Assembly: GCF_038397745.1 (NCBI RefSeq)
Contig: NZ_CP151636.1
Coordinates: 1,054,001 to 1,118,000, forward strand
Reading direction: 5' to 3'
From: Microbacterium sp. LWH11-1.2
GTDB taxonomy: Bacteria; Actinomycetota; Actinomycetes; Actinomycetales; Microbacteriaceae
Length of the DNA stretch: 64,000 nt
Numbering within the stretch: the first letter of the stretch is position 1; each line of letters starts with the position of its first letter. The translations under genes and the position numbers were made by a program. This document shows positions 9,299 to 17,164 of the stretch, piece after piece. The notes beneath the pieces were generated by a model. The model worked only from the letters and a program-made list of their open reading frames with translations, made no database searches and was not told the DNA's origin.

Positions 9299-9775
9299 AT
9301 GACGGAGCACACACCCGACGGGCATCACATCGTCGTCGACGGTCGTCGCTGGCGTGCGACCGATCCGTCCATCCCCGACACCTTCCGTCAAGAGCTCGTG
9401 GACGAGCTGATGGCGGCCCGCCGCGCGGTGAAGGCCGACGAGCCGGACGCACGACGGCGGGTGCACGACGCGAAGACAGCCCTCGGCGAGCGCGGGGAAC
9501 CCTGGTGGGAGGAGCAGACGGATGCCGCGTTCGAGGAGCGCGCCGCAGCCACCGTGCGCGCCCTCGTCCGCAAGCGCAGCGCATCGTCGATCTGTCCGAG
9601 CGACGTGGCGCGCGCGATCGGCGGCTCGTCCTGGCGCACACGCATGGACGATGTGCGACGCGTCGCCGCCGAGCTGGCGGACCGCGACGAGATCGTCGTG
9701 ACGCAGAAGGGCGAGGCAGTTCGGATGGACGAGGCCCGCGGTCCGGTGCGGATCATTCGCGGCCCTGCGCTCTGA
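9299..9775 (+). CDS. DUF3253-domain protein
   Basis: From ATG 9299 the protein has 158 residues. Its C-terminal 70 residues (SICPSDVARAIGGSSWRTRMDDVRRVAAELADRDEIVVTQKGEAV then ARGPVRI) match the DUF3253 pattern, a small winged-helix-like domain of unknown role. The N-terminal half (HHIVVDGRRWRATDPSIPDTFRQELVDELMAARRAV) is charged and helical. GTG 9275 is an alternative start; neither has a clear ribosome binding site. No enzymatic motif is visible and the function is unknown. Confidence 0.75.
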   Translation: MTEHTPDGHHIVVDGRRWRATDPSIPDTFRQELVDELMAARRAVKADEPDARRRVHDAKTALGERGEPWWEEQTDAAFEERAAATVRALVRKRSASSICPSDVARAIGGSSWRTRMDDVRRVAAELADRDEIVVTQKGEAVRMDEARGPVRIIRGPAL

Positions 9776-10083
9776 GGCGAGTTGTTAACAGAGTTGTTAA
9801 CACCTGTGGATGAAGGAATGGTCGGACGCCCATCACACGAGTGGAAGCGCTCGAACGGGTGGAAAGCCGGATGACGGTGTGGGAGACGCGACACCTGGAT
9901 CAGCAAGCATCTTCCACCGACAGGAAGGCCCTGCGAGCGCTTTCAACCTCTGAACGTCGAGAGGATTTCTCGAACCGCGTTGGGCCAACGCACCTCACTT
10001 CTGACCTCACGCCTCTTGAAGATCGTGGTTTCGGAGCCCGGATTTCTCCTCGGAACGCCTGCACTGATCGGTACGCTCGGACC
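9776..10083. other. Gene-free stretch with a tandem 12-mer and a leaderless promoter
   Basis: The left end holds a perfect tandem repeat of GAGTTGTTAACA (9779-9790 and 9791-9802). The right end holds TACGCT at 10072-10077, six bases before ATG 10084, which fits a leaderless transcript. An in-frame extension of the next gene back to 9841 is possible but unlikely. Base composition drops relative to the flanks, marking the edge of the accessory patch. Confidence 0.5.
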
Positions 10084-11181
10084 ATGCCCTCCGACCTAGA
10101 CCCGGACGATATCGCACTGATTCGTACTCGTTTGGGGAGCCGATTTTACGAGCTTCATGGCGTGATGCTCGACGTCGATGCTCATCCGGTGTTCTTGTTC
10201 CAGGACGACCGTCCCCGCCTGGTTGAGGCGCGCACGCGGGCGATCGAGTTGCTTGGCAAATGGGTAGCGTCGGAGCCGACGACAACCGGTGAGATCTACG
10301 GGCGACTCCCGGACCTCGTTCAACATCGTTCGGTGTCCGACTCTCTCCTTGAAGCCGCTATGTGGATGGACTTCGATGATCCCCTGATTGATCTCTTCGG
10401 CTACCCCGCAACCGATTCGCGCGTGTTCGTCGCAGCTCCTCACTTGGTTCCACTCCTCGACGAGAGCGGCCTGATCACCGTGGCGGGACTCGATGCACGT
10501 CCATGGGGCCTGCACACCAGCAAGTACGCGTTCCAGTACCACCAGCTCATGAGGAGGGGCTTCGGCTCCAGCATTCACTACGGCCTCATCGGAACGATCC
10601 TTCGGCTGTCTGAAGAACATGCCTTGACCGCACGGTTTGCCCTCGATGAACGCCGCATCCAGTTCAAGGACGAGTACCGCGAGATCCACGAGGCTGACTA
10701 CTGGTACGGCCCCTCACTCGCGGATGCTGACCTCGACGACCTCACGGTCGTCGGTGAGACTTTTCACGGCGACCCCGAAGGCGGCCTGTCCCTGCTCAGT
10801 CCCTACTCGGGGCTTTCAGTTCGATGGACCGTCGACGGCGATCTCAAGACCGTTGAGATCGAAGAGTTCATGCCAGCACCGGAGCCTGAAGCTGAGTGGG
10901 TGTTCGCCCGGTACCTCCACGCCATCCGCGACACCACCAAGCACGCCTTCATCCACTGCGACGGAGCCGTGAAAGCGTTCGCCGCAGCAAACTACCCCCG
11001 AGCCCAACAGAACTTCAAGAGCCGCGGCAAAGGCGACCGCTACAGAAAGCTGTTCCGAATCGACGGAGAGTTCCCGATCACAGCATGGTCCGAAGTCGCA
11101 AGCTCGTGGTTCCGGGGGAACCATCTCATAAACGAATACCTCGGAGGCTCCGACGAGGGACCCAGCGGACGGCACCCCTGA
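10084..11181 (+). CDS. Uncharacterised protein, accessory region
   Basis: From ATG 10084 the protein has 365 residues. The start is supported by a -10 box (TACGCT) six bases upstream and by the lack of conserved-looking sequence before it. It has no signal peptide or membrane segment and is rich in Asp, Glu, Tyr and Trp. The most distinctive part is near the C-terminus: a helical stretch with IRDTTKHAFIHCDGAVKAF, then YRKLFRIDGEFP and WFRGNHLINEYLGG. I have the impression of a small family with a conserved HxDGA...KLFRIDG...FRGNxLIxEY pattern but cannot name it. Its GC content is visibly lower than its neighbours', consistent with transfer. It is convergent with a HEPN-like gene. Confidence 0.7.
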   Translation: MPSDLDPDDIALIRTRLGSRFYELHGVMLDVDAHPVFLFQDDRPRLVEARTRAIELLGKWVASEPTTTGEIYGRLPDLVQHRSVSDSLLEAAMWMDFDDPLIDLFGYPATDSRVFVAAPHLVPLLDESGLITVAGLDARPWGLHTSKYAFQYHQLMRRGFGSSIHYGLIGTILRLSEEHALTARFALDERRIQFKDEYREIHEADYWYGPSLADADLDDLTVVGETFHGDPEGGLSLLSPYSGLSVRWTVDGDLKTVEIEEFMPAPEPEAEWVFARYLHAIRDTTKHAFIHCDGAVKAFAAANYPRAQQNFKSRGKGDRYRKLFRIDGEFPITAWSEVASSWFRGNHLINEYLGGSDEGPSGRHP

Positions 11182-11252
11182 TACCGGCGCTGATCGTGCG
11201 GACCGGGTCGCTATGAAGTCAGCGGACGTGCGTTGCCACATCTGCGATGACA

Positions 11253-11271
11253 GGTCGCGTGCAATGCGACC
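11253..11271. terminator. Small hairpin between convergent accessory genes
   Basis: GGTCGC (11253-11258) pairs with GCGACC (11266-11271) across a 7-base loop, between two convergent genes. The stem is short, so the call is weak. Confidence 0.3.
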
Positions 11272-11277
11272 ACTGGC

Positions 11278-12081
11278 TCAGCGAACGAAGTACTTCTGAA
11301 CCTGTTTGACAGTCAGATCTGGGGCCGCGAGTGGAGTCCCGAGCCGCAAGGCCTCAAGATGCGCGCTGGTCTGTCTCCCGTAGATGAAGGGGAAAGCGGC
11401 GAGTGCAACCTTGCCGACTTGCACGGCGATGAGATCAAGCAGGCGCCATGTCTGCAACTGCGTCAAAAAGACGCCGTGCGTCATATAGGGCGCGTGGTCG
11501 ACCAGGCCAAGTGGTTGCTCCTCGGCCGTCTCGGGGCCGTCCAGCCCGAGCTGCTCGACATGTGAAGCAAACTCCGCCCGGCCGGTTTCTGTACGGAGTC
11601 CGTCGCGAAGGTGAGCGAGCTTGTTTCGAATCCAAAGCACACTTTCTATGTCGTCGGAAGCCACGTCTACGCCGACATAGTGGGTGTAGAAGCTCTTGTA
11701 CTCGGGCCAGCGCCAAGAGTCCTCTGTATCGAGTGTTGACAGGCGATGCCCTGCGCGGCCTAGCACCTGATTCGCCAGCGTCTCCAGGAAGATTTCGTAC
11801 AACGCAACCGCATCCTTCACCACGGCCGACGAGAGCTGCCAGAAATAGTCAGTCGGCCAGAGGCCGATCCGGTCTTCATAAATCTCGGCGACCAGCCCGC
11901 CGTCATGTGCCTCCGGGTCGAAGATCTCATTGGCGCGAACTTCAGCGGCATCCCACTGATCGCTTAGCCACGCATCCATTCCTCGGTTGGTGGTCAGCAG
12001 GAACGCCCGGACCTTTTGCTCCTCCATCTGCCAGAAGGCGTACTCTGCGGAGACCGAGTGTGAATCAAGATACGTGACCAT
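11278..12081 (-). CDS. Uncharacterised protein with HEPN-like R-N-x3-H motif
   Basis: The 267-residue protein is largely helical and soluble, with no signal peptide. Residues 151-157 (IRNKLAH; R152, N153, H157) match the R-polar-x3-H core of HEPN domains, whose members are often RNases in toxin-antitoxin and antiphage systems, or inactive scaffolds. The preceding acidic helix (DVASDDIESVLW) and following RDGLRTE fit that fold. ATG 12081 is preferred because GGGAAG lies nine bases upstream; ATG 12090 sits directly against that motif and is the alternative. Lower GC and isolated position suggest transfer. The HEPN call rests on one motif and helical context only. Confidence 0.65.
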   Translation of the reverse strand: MVTYLDSHSVSAEYAFWQMEEQKVRAFLLTTNRGMDAWLSDQWDAAEVRANEIFDPEAHDGGLVAEIYEDRIGLWPTDYFWQLSSAVVKDAVALYEIFLETLANQVLGRAGHRLSTLDTEDSWRWPEYKSFYTHYVGVDVASDDIESVLWIRNKLAHLRDGLRTETGRAEFASHVEQLGLDGPETAEEQPLGLVDHAPYMTHGVFLTQLQTWRLLDLIAVQVGKVALAAFPFIYGRQTSAHLEALRLGTPLAAPDLTVKQVQKYFVR

Positions 12082-12718
12082 CGAACCCATCTTCCCGTAC
12101 TGCTAAATCGCTGGCCCCCACTCGCATTGCTGGTTGCCGCGGCTTCACACTTCGGCGTCGCAGGACAGCTCTGACTGGATCTCGCGGATCGTCACAGCGA
12201 ACACTCCTGACGTCAAGAGCCCTGTGCACATCGGACCAGACGAGTTCTCCCCGAGCAAGGGCATTCTCGACAATGCAGGACGAACGGCGGGCGTCACGCG
12301 GTCGATCTGCCAGCGCACTTGATCGCGACGCTCAGTTTCTTGATCGGCCGCCGCGAGCGAAGCTACCTTCGCCGCATATGCGGCAGTCCCGAGAGCATGG
12401 GCTCCTATGTGGGCGACGCCCGAAGCTTGGCCGGCGGCGCGAGCGGCCGCGACACCGCTTGAGCGGCACGGCCTGCCGATTCTCCGTATGATCTCCCCAG
12501 CCGTGTCGAGTTCACCACGGCCATTGCGCGAACGCGCTCGATACTGCCAGCGTCTTTACAAGAGCACCGACACCCAAGGGAAGCGGCTCGCGAACCAGAC
12601 CTTTACGACCGGCATCGACATCAACGAAGAGACGGAAAGCAACCCTCCGGCGTGTAACCCTTCGCCGCGACAACAAGCGAAAACATCCATCTCAGGGGTT
12701 CGACTACGTCTGAAAGTG
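12082..12718. other. Gene-free accessory stretch next to the tRNA-Ala 3' end
   Basis: About 640 bases with low coding character. Short open frames exist but none has a ribosome binding site, a recognisable product or actinobacterial third-position bias. No duplicated tRNA 3' end, integrase remnant or inverted repeat was found by eye. The stretch may be decayed inserted DNA. Confidence 0.4.
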
Positions 12719-12791
12719 TGGAGCCTAGGAGATTCGAACTCCTGACATCCTGCTTGCAAAGCAGGCGCTCTACCAACTGAGCTAAGGCCCC
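12719..12791 (-). tRNA. tRNA-Ala (TGC anticodon)
   Basis: The reverse strand begins GGGGCCTTAGCTCAG and folds as a cloverleaf. The D arm is AGCTCAGTTGGTAGAGC, the anticodon loop CTTTGCAAG contains TGC, and the T arm GGAGTTCGAATCTCC is intact. The acceptor GGGGCCT/AGGCTCC has one G-T pair and discriminator A. CCA is not encoded. It lies 27 bases downstream of tRNA-Ile, the usual actinobacterial pair after gyrA, and is not part of an rRNA operon here. Confidence 0.96.
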
Positions 12792-12818
12792 GTGAGGGTG
12801 TTTCTTGAATTGAAAGGG

Positions 12819-12892
12819 TGGGGCTACCAGGACTTGAACCTGGGACCTCTTCATTATCAGTGAAGCGCTCTAACCGCCTGAGCTATAGCCCC
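12819..12892 (-). tRNA. tRNA-Ile (GAT anticodon)
   Basis: The reverse strand begins GGGGCTATAGCTCAG. The D arm is intact, the anticodon loop ACTGATAAT contains GAT, the T arm has GGTTCAAGTCC, and the acceptor GGGGCTA/TAGCCCC pairs perfectly with discriminator A. It is upstream of tRNA-Ala and probably cotranscribed with it. Confidence 0.96.
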
Positions 12893-12935
12893 GTCAACCT
12901 CCAAGACTTTACCGGAGAAAGACGGAAAATCCGAA

Positions 12936-12973
12936 TCGAGCGCGGGGCCGCCCTGGAGAGGCCCCGCGCTCGA
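12936..12973 (-). terminator. Strong terminator of the kinase-regulator-DUF4097 operon
   Basis: A perfect 14-bp stem (TCGAGCGCGGGGCC / GGCCCCGCGCTCGA) with a 10-base loop lies just past the DUF4097 stop. On the minus strand it is followed by a TTTT run. Confidence 0.85.
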
Positions 12974-12979
12974 GCTCGG

Positions 12980-13900
12980 TCAGTTCCCGGGGCGGATGGT
13001 CACGCTCCCGGCCGACAGGGTGACATCGATCATCCGGCGGTCGCTGCCGGACTGGTCGACCTTCACGTCGAGCGAGCCGGCACTGACGTCCTGCGTGATG
13101 GCGTACCCGACATCGGGCACCGTCAGATCCAGCGAGCCGGCGCTCACGTCGATGGTCGTCTGCGAGGGCGGGGTGCCGGTGAGCTCCACATCGAGCGATC
13201 CCGCCGAGACGCCGAGAACGGCCCGCTGCACACCGTCGAGTGTGACGTCCGCTCGACCCGCGCTCATGTCGACGTCGATGCCCGTGGCCTCGCCCTCGAC
13301 ATCGATCGAGCCCGCGTTCACGTCGATCCCCAGGTCTCCGAATGCGCCCTTGACGTCGAGGCTGCCGGAGTTCACCGTGAAGTCGCCGTCCAGCTGCTCG
13401 CCCCGCAGCTCCTCCGGAAGCGTCACCACGGCGATCTCCTCGTCGCCGAACCAGGTGCCGAACCACCATCCCCACCGGGACTCCGGACTGCGCACGACGA
13501 GCTCATCACCCTCGCGCTCGAAGGTCCACGCCGGCCCGCGTCCGTTCGTGATCGACAGCTCGGCCTCGTCGACGTCGCCGAACTCGATCCGAGTGCTGCT
13601 CGCGTTGACGTCGAGGTCGACGGAGTCGATCCCCTCCACGTCGACGGTCTGCACCGAATCCGGTCGACTCGCGTTGCTCAGGTCGCCCGTCGCGGCGAAC
13701 GCCGCCGTGCCGCCTGCACCGAGGAGGGCGAATCCGCCGACGACGGCCGTGACGGTCAGGATCGCCGTGCTTCCGGGCGACCGACCCGACTCGGGTGTCG
13801 CCGACGGCATCTCGATCGGCGCCGCGGCCTGGGGCGCGGAGGCCTGCGGGGGAGTGAGTGGGGTGTGCCCGCCCGTGAGGTCGTTCTGTTCGTTCGTCAT
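12980..13900 (-). CDS. DUF4097 family membrane-anchored beta-repeat protein
   Basis: The 306-residue protein has a Pro/Ala-rich cytoplasmic start, one membrane segment (about 45-70, AILTVTAVVGGFALLGAGGTAAFAA), then an outside domain. That domain carries short repeats: NSGSLDVKG, NAGSIDVEG, SAGRADVTL and three copies of SAGSLDVxx or SAGSLDLxx. This is the DUF4097 pattern, predicted to form a right-handed beta structure like adhesins or bactofilins. Its start overlaps the response regulator stop by four bases (ATGA), so the three genes form one translation-coupled operon. It may be the sensed or regulated envelope component; no enzymatic residues are evident. Confidence 0.85.
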   Translation of the reverse strand: MTNEQNDLTGGHTPLTPPQASAPQAAAPIEMPSATPESGRSPGSTAILTVTAVVGGFALLGAGGTAAFAATGDLSNASRPDSVQTVDVEGIDSVDLDVNASSTRIEFGDVDEAELSITNGRGPAWTFEREGDELVVRSPESRWGWWFGTWFGDEEIAVVTLPEELRGEQLDGDFTVNSGSLDVKGAFGDLGIDVNAGSIDVEGEATGIDVDMSAGRADVTLDGVQRAVLGVSAGSLDVELTGTPPSQTTIDVSAGSLDLTVPDVGYAITQDVSAGSLDVKVDQSGSDRRMIDVTLSAGSVTIRPGN

Positions 13901-14586
13901 CGTGCCGCTCCTGTCGGGCCGGTCGGCGGGGTCGGCCCGCCGGTGTTCTCGATGTGGGCGAGGGCGGCGAGCACGCGACGGTTTCCCGATTCGCCCTGCT
14001 CGAAGCCCAGCTTCTGGAAGATGGAGGTGATGTGCTTCTCGACGCTCGCCTCCGAGAGGAAGAGCAGCCCGGCGATCGCCTGGTTCGACTTGCCCTCCGC
14101 GATCAGCGCGAGCACGGTGCGCTCGCGCTCGGTGAGGCGCAGCATCCGATCGTCGCGGTTCCGCCGCGTGAGCAGCTGGGCCACGACCTCGGGGTCGAGC
14201 ACCGTCGCCCCCTCGGAGATCCGCTGCACCGAGGCGAGGAACTCCGCGACATCGGCGACCCGATCCTTGAGCAGGTAGCCGAGCGGCCCGCCCTGCGCCG
14301 CGATCAGATCGGATGCGTACCGCTCCTCGACGTACTGCGACAGCACGAGGATCGCGAGCGACGGATGCGTGGACCGCAGGCCGAGCGCCGCGCGGATGCC
14401 CTCGTCGGTGAACGTCGGGGGAAGCCGCACATCGAGGATGCAGAGCTCCGGGTCGGTCGACTCCACCGCGTCGGCCAGGCCGACGGTGTCGGGGAGTGCG
14501 GCGACCACCTCGTGGCCGGCGTCTTCGAGGAGACGGACCAGCCCCTCGCGCAGCAGGACGGAGTCCTCGCAGATCAGGATGCGCAT
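13897..14586 (-). CDS. NarL/FixJ-type response regulator
   Basis: From ATG 14586 the protein has 229 residues. The receiver domain shows E7/D8 and the phospho-acceptor D52 in ILDVRLPP. A GerE/LuxR-type helix-turn-helix follows (about 155-205, LTERERTVLALIAEGKSNQAIAGLLFLSEASVEKHITSIFQKL). The start overlaps the kinase stop by 13 bases and its own stop overlaps the DUF4097 start. It is the cognate partner of the kinase immediately upstream; targets are unknown but likely include its own operon. Confidence 0.94.
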   Translation of the reverse strand: MRILICEDSVLLREGLVRLLEDAGHEVVAALPDTVGLADAVESTDPELCILDVRLPPTFTDEGIRAALGLRSTHPSLAILVLSQYVEERYASDLIAAQGGPLGYLLKDRVADVAEFLASVQRISEGATVLDPEVVAQLLTRRNRDDRMLRLTERERTVLALIAEGKSNQAIAGLLFLSEASVEKHITSIFQKLGFEQGESGNRRVLAALAHIENTGGPTPPTGPTGAAR

Positions 14587-15842
14587 GGCACGTTCACCTC
14601 CAGCGACGTCGGTCCGCCGAGCGGGCTGTCGAGACGGAAGGTACCGCCGGCTGCGAGGATGCGGTTCGCGATGCCGTCGAGTCCGCCGCCGGGCTGCACC
14701 TGCGCGCCGCCCATTCCGTTGTCCTCGACGCGGGCCCAGAGGGTGTTCCCCTCGCGCAGTCGCACGATGACCCGCGACTCGCTGGCGCGAGAGTGCTTGG
14801 CCGCGTTGGTGAGCGACTCGGCGATCGCGAAGTACACGGCCGCCTCCGCTTCGCGGCTGCATCGCCCGTCCATGCGGACGTCGAGGTGCACGGGGATGTG
14901 CGACCGGCCGGCGAGGGCGGAGAGCGCCGCGTCGAGGCCGCGGTCGTCGAGCACGGAGGCATGGATGCCGCGAGCCAGCTGCCGCAGCTCGGTGATGGCC
15001 GCCTTCGTGGAGGTGTGCGCCTCCGCGATGAGCTCCTTCGCGGCATCGGGATCGTTGTCGATCTTCTGCTGCGCGAGGCCGAGCGTCATGCCGACCGACA
15101 CCAGCCGAGGCTGGACGCCGTCGTGCAGATCGCGTTCGATGCGGGTGCGCTCGACATCCGCCGCTCGCACAGCGCCTTCACGCTGTGCGGTCGTGGTGCG
15201 GACGCGCTCGGTGAGCTCGGCCTCACGGCTGCGGATCACGATTGCGAGCGACAGCGTGCGGTGCAGGAGTGCGAGGCAGAAGATGCCGAAGGCGGATGCC
15301 GCGATGCCGAGGATCCCGACCAGCGGCGCCCACTCGACGCCGATGCCGGTTCCGCCGAACGGGCCCATGACGGACTCGGCGTCGGTGAGCGGGGCGAACG
15401 AGATGAAGATCGACCAGATGAGGGCCCAGAAGAGCCGGAGCACGATGAAGCCGAGGATCGCGGTGATCGCGAAGTTCGCGACAGCTCGCCACATCCGTCC
15501 GTCGATGGCCTGACGTCCGAGGGACCGCAGCCAGCCGCCGAAGCCGGGGCGCTCGCGAGGGCGCAGGCGGAGCGGCGCGATCGGGATGCCGTAGAGCGCC
15601 CCGACGCGGGCGACCTCGAACCAGCCGACACCGAACAGCGCGTAGACCAGACCGACGAGCAGGACGATGCCGACGCCGAAGGCGAAGAGAAGACCCAGAC
15701 CGGTTCCGAGGAGCCCGCCGAGCATGGTGAAGATGATGCCGCCGAGGACGCCGACCCCTGCGAGATGCAGGACGGTGAGGAAGATGCGCAGCGGCGGTTT
15801 CGCGGCCGCGGCCTGCGGCGGAGGCGCAGTGTGTGTCGTCAT
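14574..15842 (-). CDS. Membrane sensor histidine kinase, HisKA_3 family
   Basis: The 422-residue protein has about four membrane segments in the first 200 residues (around 20-45, 47-72, 122-150, 172-195), with little outside sequence. A short coiled linker follows, then the dimerisation/phospho-acceptor helix with H240 in IERDLHDGVQPRLV. The ATPase domain is next (AESLTNAAKHSRAS as N box, VEDNGMGG as G box). The HxxDG-type site is that of NarX/DesK-like kinases. It is first gene of a three-gene minus-strand operon. The small extracytoplasmic part suggests sensing within or at the membrane. Confidence 0.93.
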   Translation of the reverse strand: MTTHTAPPPQAAAAKPPLRIFLTVLHLAGVGVLGGIIFTMLGGLLGTGLGLLFAFGVGIVLLVGLVYALFGVGWFEVARVGALYGIPIAPLRLRPRERPGFGGWLRSLGRQAIDGRMWRAVANFAITAILGFIVLRLFWALIWSIFISFAPLTDAESVMGPFGGTGIGVEWAPLVGILGIAASAFGIFCLALLHRTLSLAIVIRSREAELTERVRTTTAQREGAVRAADVERTRIERDLHDGVQPRLVSVGMTLGLAQQKIDNDPDAAKELIAEAHTSTKAAITELRQLARGIHASVLDDRGLDAALSALAGRSHIPVHLDVRMDGRCSREAEAAVYFAIAESLTNAAKHSRASESRVIVRLREGNTLWARVEDNGMGGAQVQPGGGLDGIANRILAAGGTFRLDSPLGGPTSLEVNVPCAS

Positions 15843-15963
15843 GGTTCCAAGGTACGGGCGGGGTCATCGCTGCGACACCGAGGCATCCGGACTCCTGTCT
15901 TCGGGTTTTCCGTAGCCGCCGGTCGGGCTGTCCGCCGGGAGATGCATCTGCTTCACTGAGGCC

Positions 15964-16674
15964 ATGACCGTTCATCAGGGGGAACCGCACGCGGCGAAGA
16001 TGGGACAGCGCCTGAACTGGCTCCGCGCCGGCGTGCTCGGAGCGAACGACGGCATCGTCTCGGTCGCAGCACTGGTCGTCGGTGTGGCCGGCGCGACGAC
16101 CGACAACGCGGCTCTGCTGACGGCGGGGCTCGCCGGACTCGTCGGCGGCGCGGTGTCCATGGCTCTGGGCGAGTACGTCTCGGTGAGCAGCCAGCGCGAC
16201 AGCGAACGCGCACTCATCGCGAAGGAGCGCGAGGAGCTCCGCACGATGCCGCGCGAGGAGCTGGCCGAACTCACGGCGCTCTACCGTGATCGCGGGCTCT
16301 CCGAAGCGACCGCGCAGAAGGTCGCCGAGGAGCTCACCGCCCACGATGCGCTGTCGGCGCATCTCGAGGTCGAGCTCGGGATCGATCAGGACGACCTCGT
16401 CAACCCCTGGCATGCGGCCCTGTCGTCAGCCGTCGCCTTCACTCTGGGCGCGCTGCTGCCGCTGCTCGCCATCCTGCTGCCGCCTCCCGAGTGGCGCATC
16501 CCGGTGACGTTCGCCGCCGTGCTCCTCGCCCTCGCGGCGACGGGCGCGGTCGGAGCCGTGATCGGCGGTTCCGCACCGGTGCGGGCATCCGTCCGTCTGG
16601 TCGTCGGCGGCGCGCTCGCCCTGCTCGCGACCTGGCTGATCGGCACGCTGCTCGGCACGACCGGCATCGTCTAG
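15964..16674 (+). CDS. VIT1/CCC1-family iron or manganese transporter
   Basis: The 236-residue protein has the family start RAGVLGANDGIVSVAALVVGVAGA (first helix, near 21-44). A second membrane segment (GLAGLVGGAVSMALGEYVSVSSQRDSE) has the conserved acidic/GEYVS motif. A cytoplasmic helical segment of about 75 residues rich in Glu (metal-handling region) follows, then three C-terminal helices. The family moves ferrous iron or manganese across membranes. It is single-gene and convergent with the gyrA block. The direction of transport and exact metal are not shown by sequence. Confidence 0.9.
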   Translation: MTVHQGEPHAAKMGQRLNWLRAGVLGANDGIVSVAALVVGVAGATTDNAALLTAGLAGLVGGAVSMALGEYVSVSSQRDSERALIAKEREELRTMPREELAELTALYRDRGLSEATAQKVAEELTAHDALSAHLEVELGIDQDDLVNPWHAALSSAVAFTLGALLPLLAILLPPPEWRIPVTFAAVLLALAATGAVGAVIGGSAPVRASVRLVVGGALALLATWLIGTLLGTTGIV

Positions 16675-16679
16675 GAACA

Positions 16680-16715
16680 CGAAAGGGGCGGATGCCGTGG
16701 CATCCGCCCCTTTCG
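16680..16715. terminator. Strong bidirectional terminator
   Basis: A perfect 17-bp stem (CGAAAGGGGCGGATGCC / GGCATCCGCCCCTTTCG) with a 2-base loop, flanked by A/T-rich ends of the stem, lies between the convergent transporter and DUF3566 genes. The GCGGATGCC/GGCATCCGC core recurs in other terminators of the window. Confidence 0.85.
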
Positions 16716-16720
16716 ACTCT

Positions 16721-16746
16721 GGCTCCCTGAGCCTGTCGAAGGGCCC
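16721..16746. repeat. Palindromic repeat unit (TTGTCGAAGGG family), copy 1
   Basis: CCCTGAGCCTGTCGAAGGGCC is one arm of a short dispersed element also found at 19743-19800, 24039-24063 and 43614-43640. Confidence 0.7.
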
Positions 16747-16759
16747 AGGGTTCGGTAGG

Positions 16760-17164
16760 TCAGTTCGACATGAAGCCGACGAGCAGTCCGCCCGTCACCT
16801 TCACGGCGAGGTTGTAGATTCCTGCGATCACGGCGCCGAGCACGGTGAACACGATCAGGTTGAGGATCGCGACGACGGCGGCGAACGCCATCACCTGCGG
16901 GAGGCCCACGATCTCGGAGAGCGGAACGGCTCCATCGGTGAAGCTGCGCACGAACTCATCGGCCGTGGCCATGATGCCCGTCGCCTGCAGCACCAGGAAG
17001 ATCAGGAAGAACGACACCATCGTGACGACCGCGAGGGCGACCGCTCCGAGGAACGAGAGCTTCACGGCCGACCAGAAGTCGACGTAGACCAGACGCAGGC
17101 GGACCTGCTTGCCGCCGGTCTTGCGTGTGGACTTCTTCGCCAGCTTGTCGGCTACTGTGCTCAT
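16760..17164 (-). CDS. DUF3566 membrane protein
   Basis: The 134-residue protein has a basic cytoplasmic start ([23 protein letters not shown]) and two long membrane segments (about 34-62 and 90-125). It starts four bases before the gyrA stop (ATGA overlap), so it is translated with gyrA. A DUF3566 protein directly after gyrA is a standard arrangement in actinobacteria. Its role is unknown. It ends the replication operon block and is followed by tRNA genes in many relatives; here two gene clusters separate it from the tRNA pair. Confidence 0.92.
   Translation of the reverse strand: MSTVADKLAKKSTRKTGGKQVRLRLVYVDFWSAVKLSFLGAVALAVVTMVSFFLIFLVLQATGIMATADEFVRSFTDGAVPLSEIVGLPQVMAFAAVVAILNLIVFTVLGAVIAGIYNLAVKVTGGLLVGFMSN

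Noticed and set aside
12407..12745. A 112-codon plus-strand frame running into tRNA-Ala
   Set aside because: It overlaps a tRNA gene on the other strand and its product has no recognisable feature.
12719..12892. tRNA pair as part of an rRNA operon spacer
   Set aside because: No 16S or 23S sequence flanks the tRNAs; the pair belongs to the known gyrA-DUF3566-tRNA arrangement.
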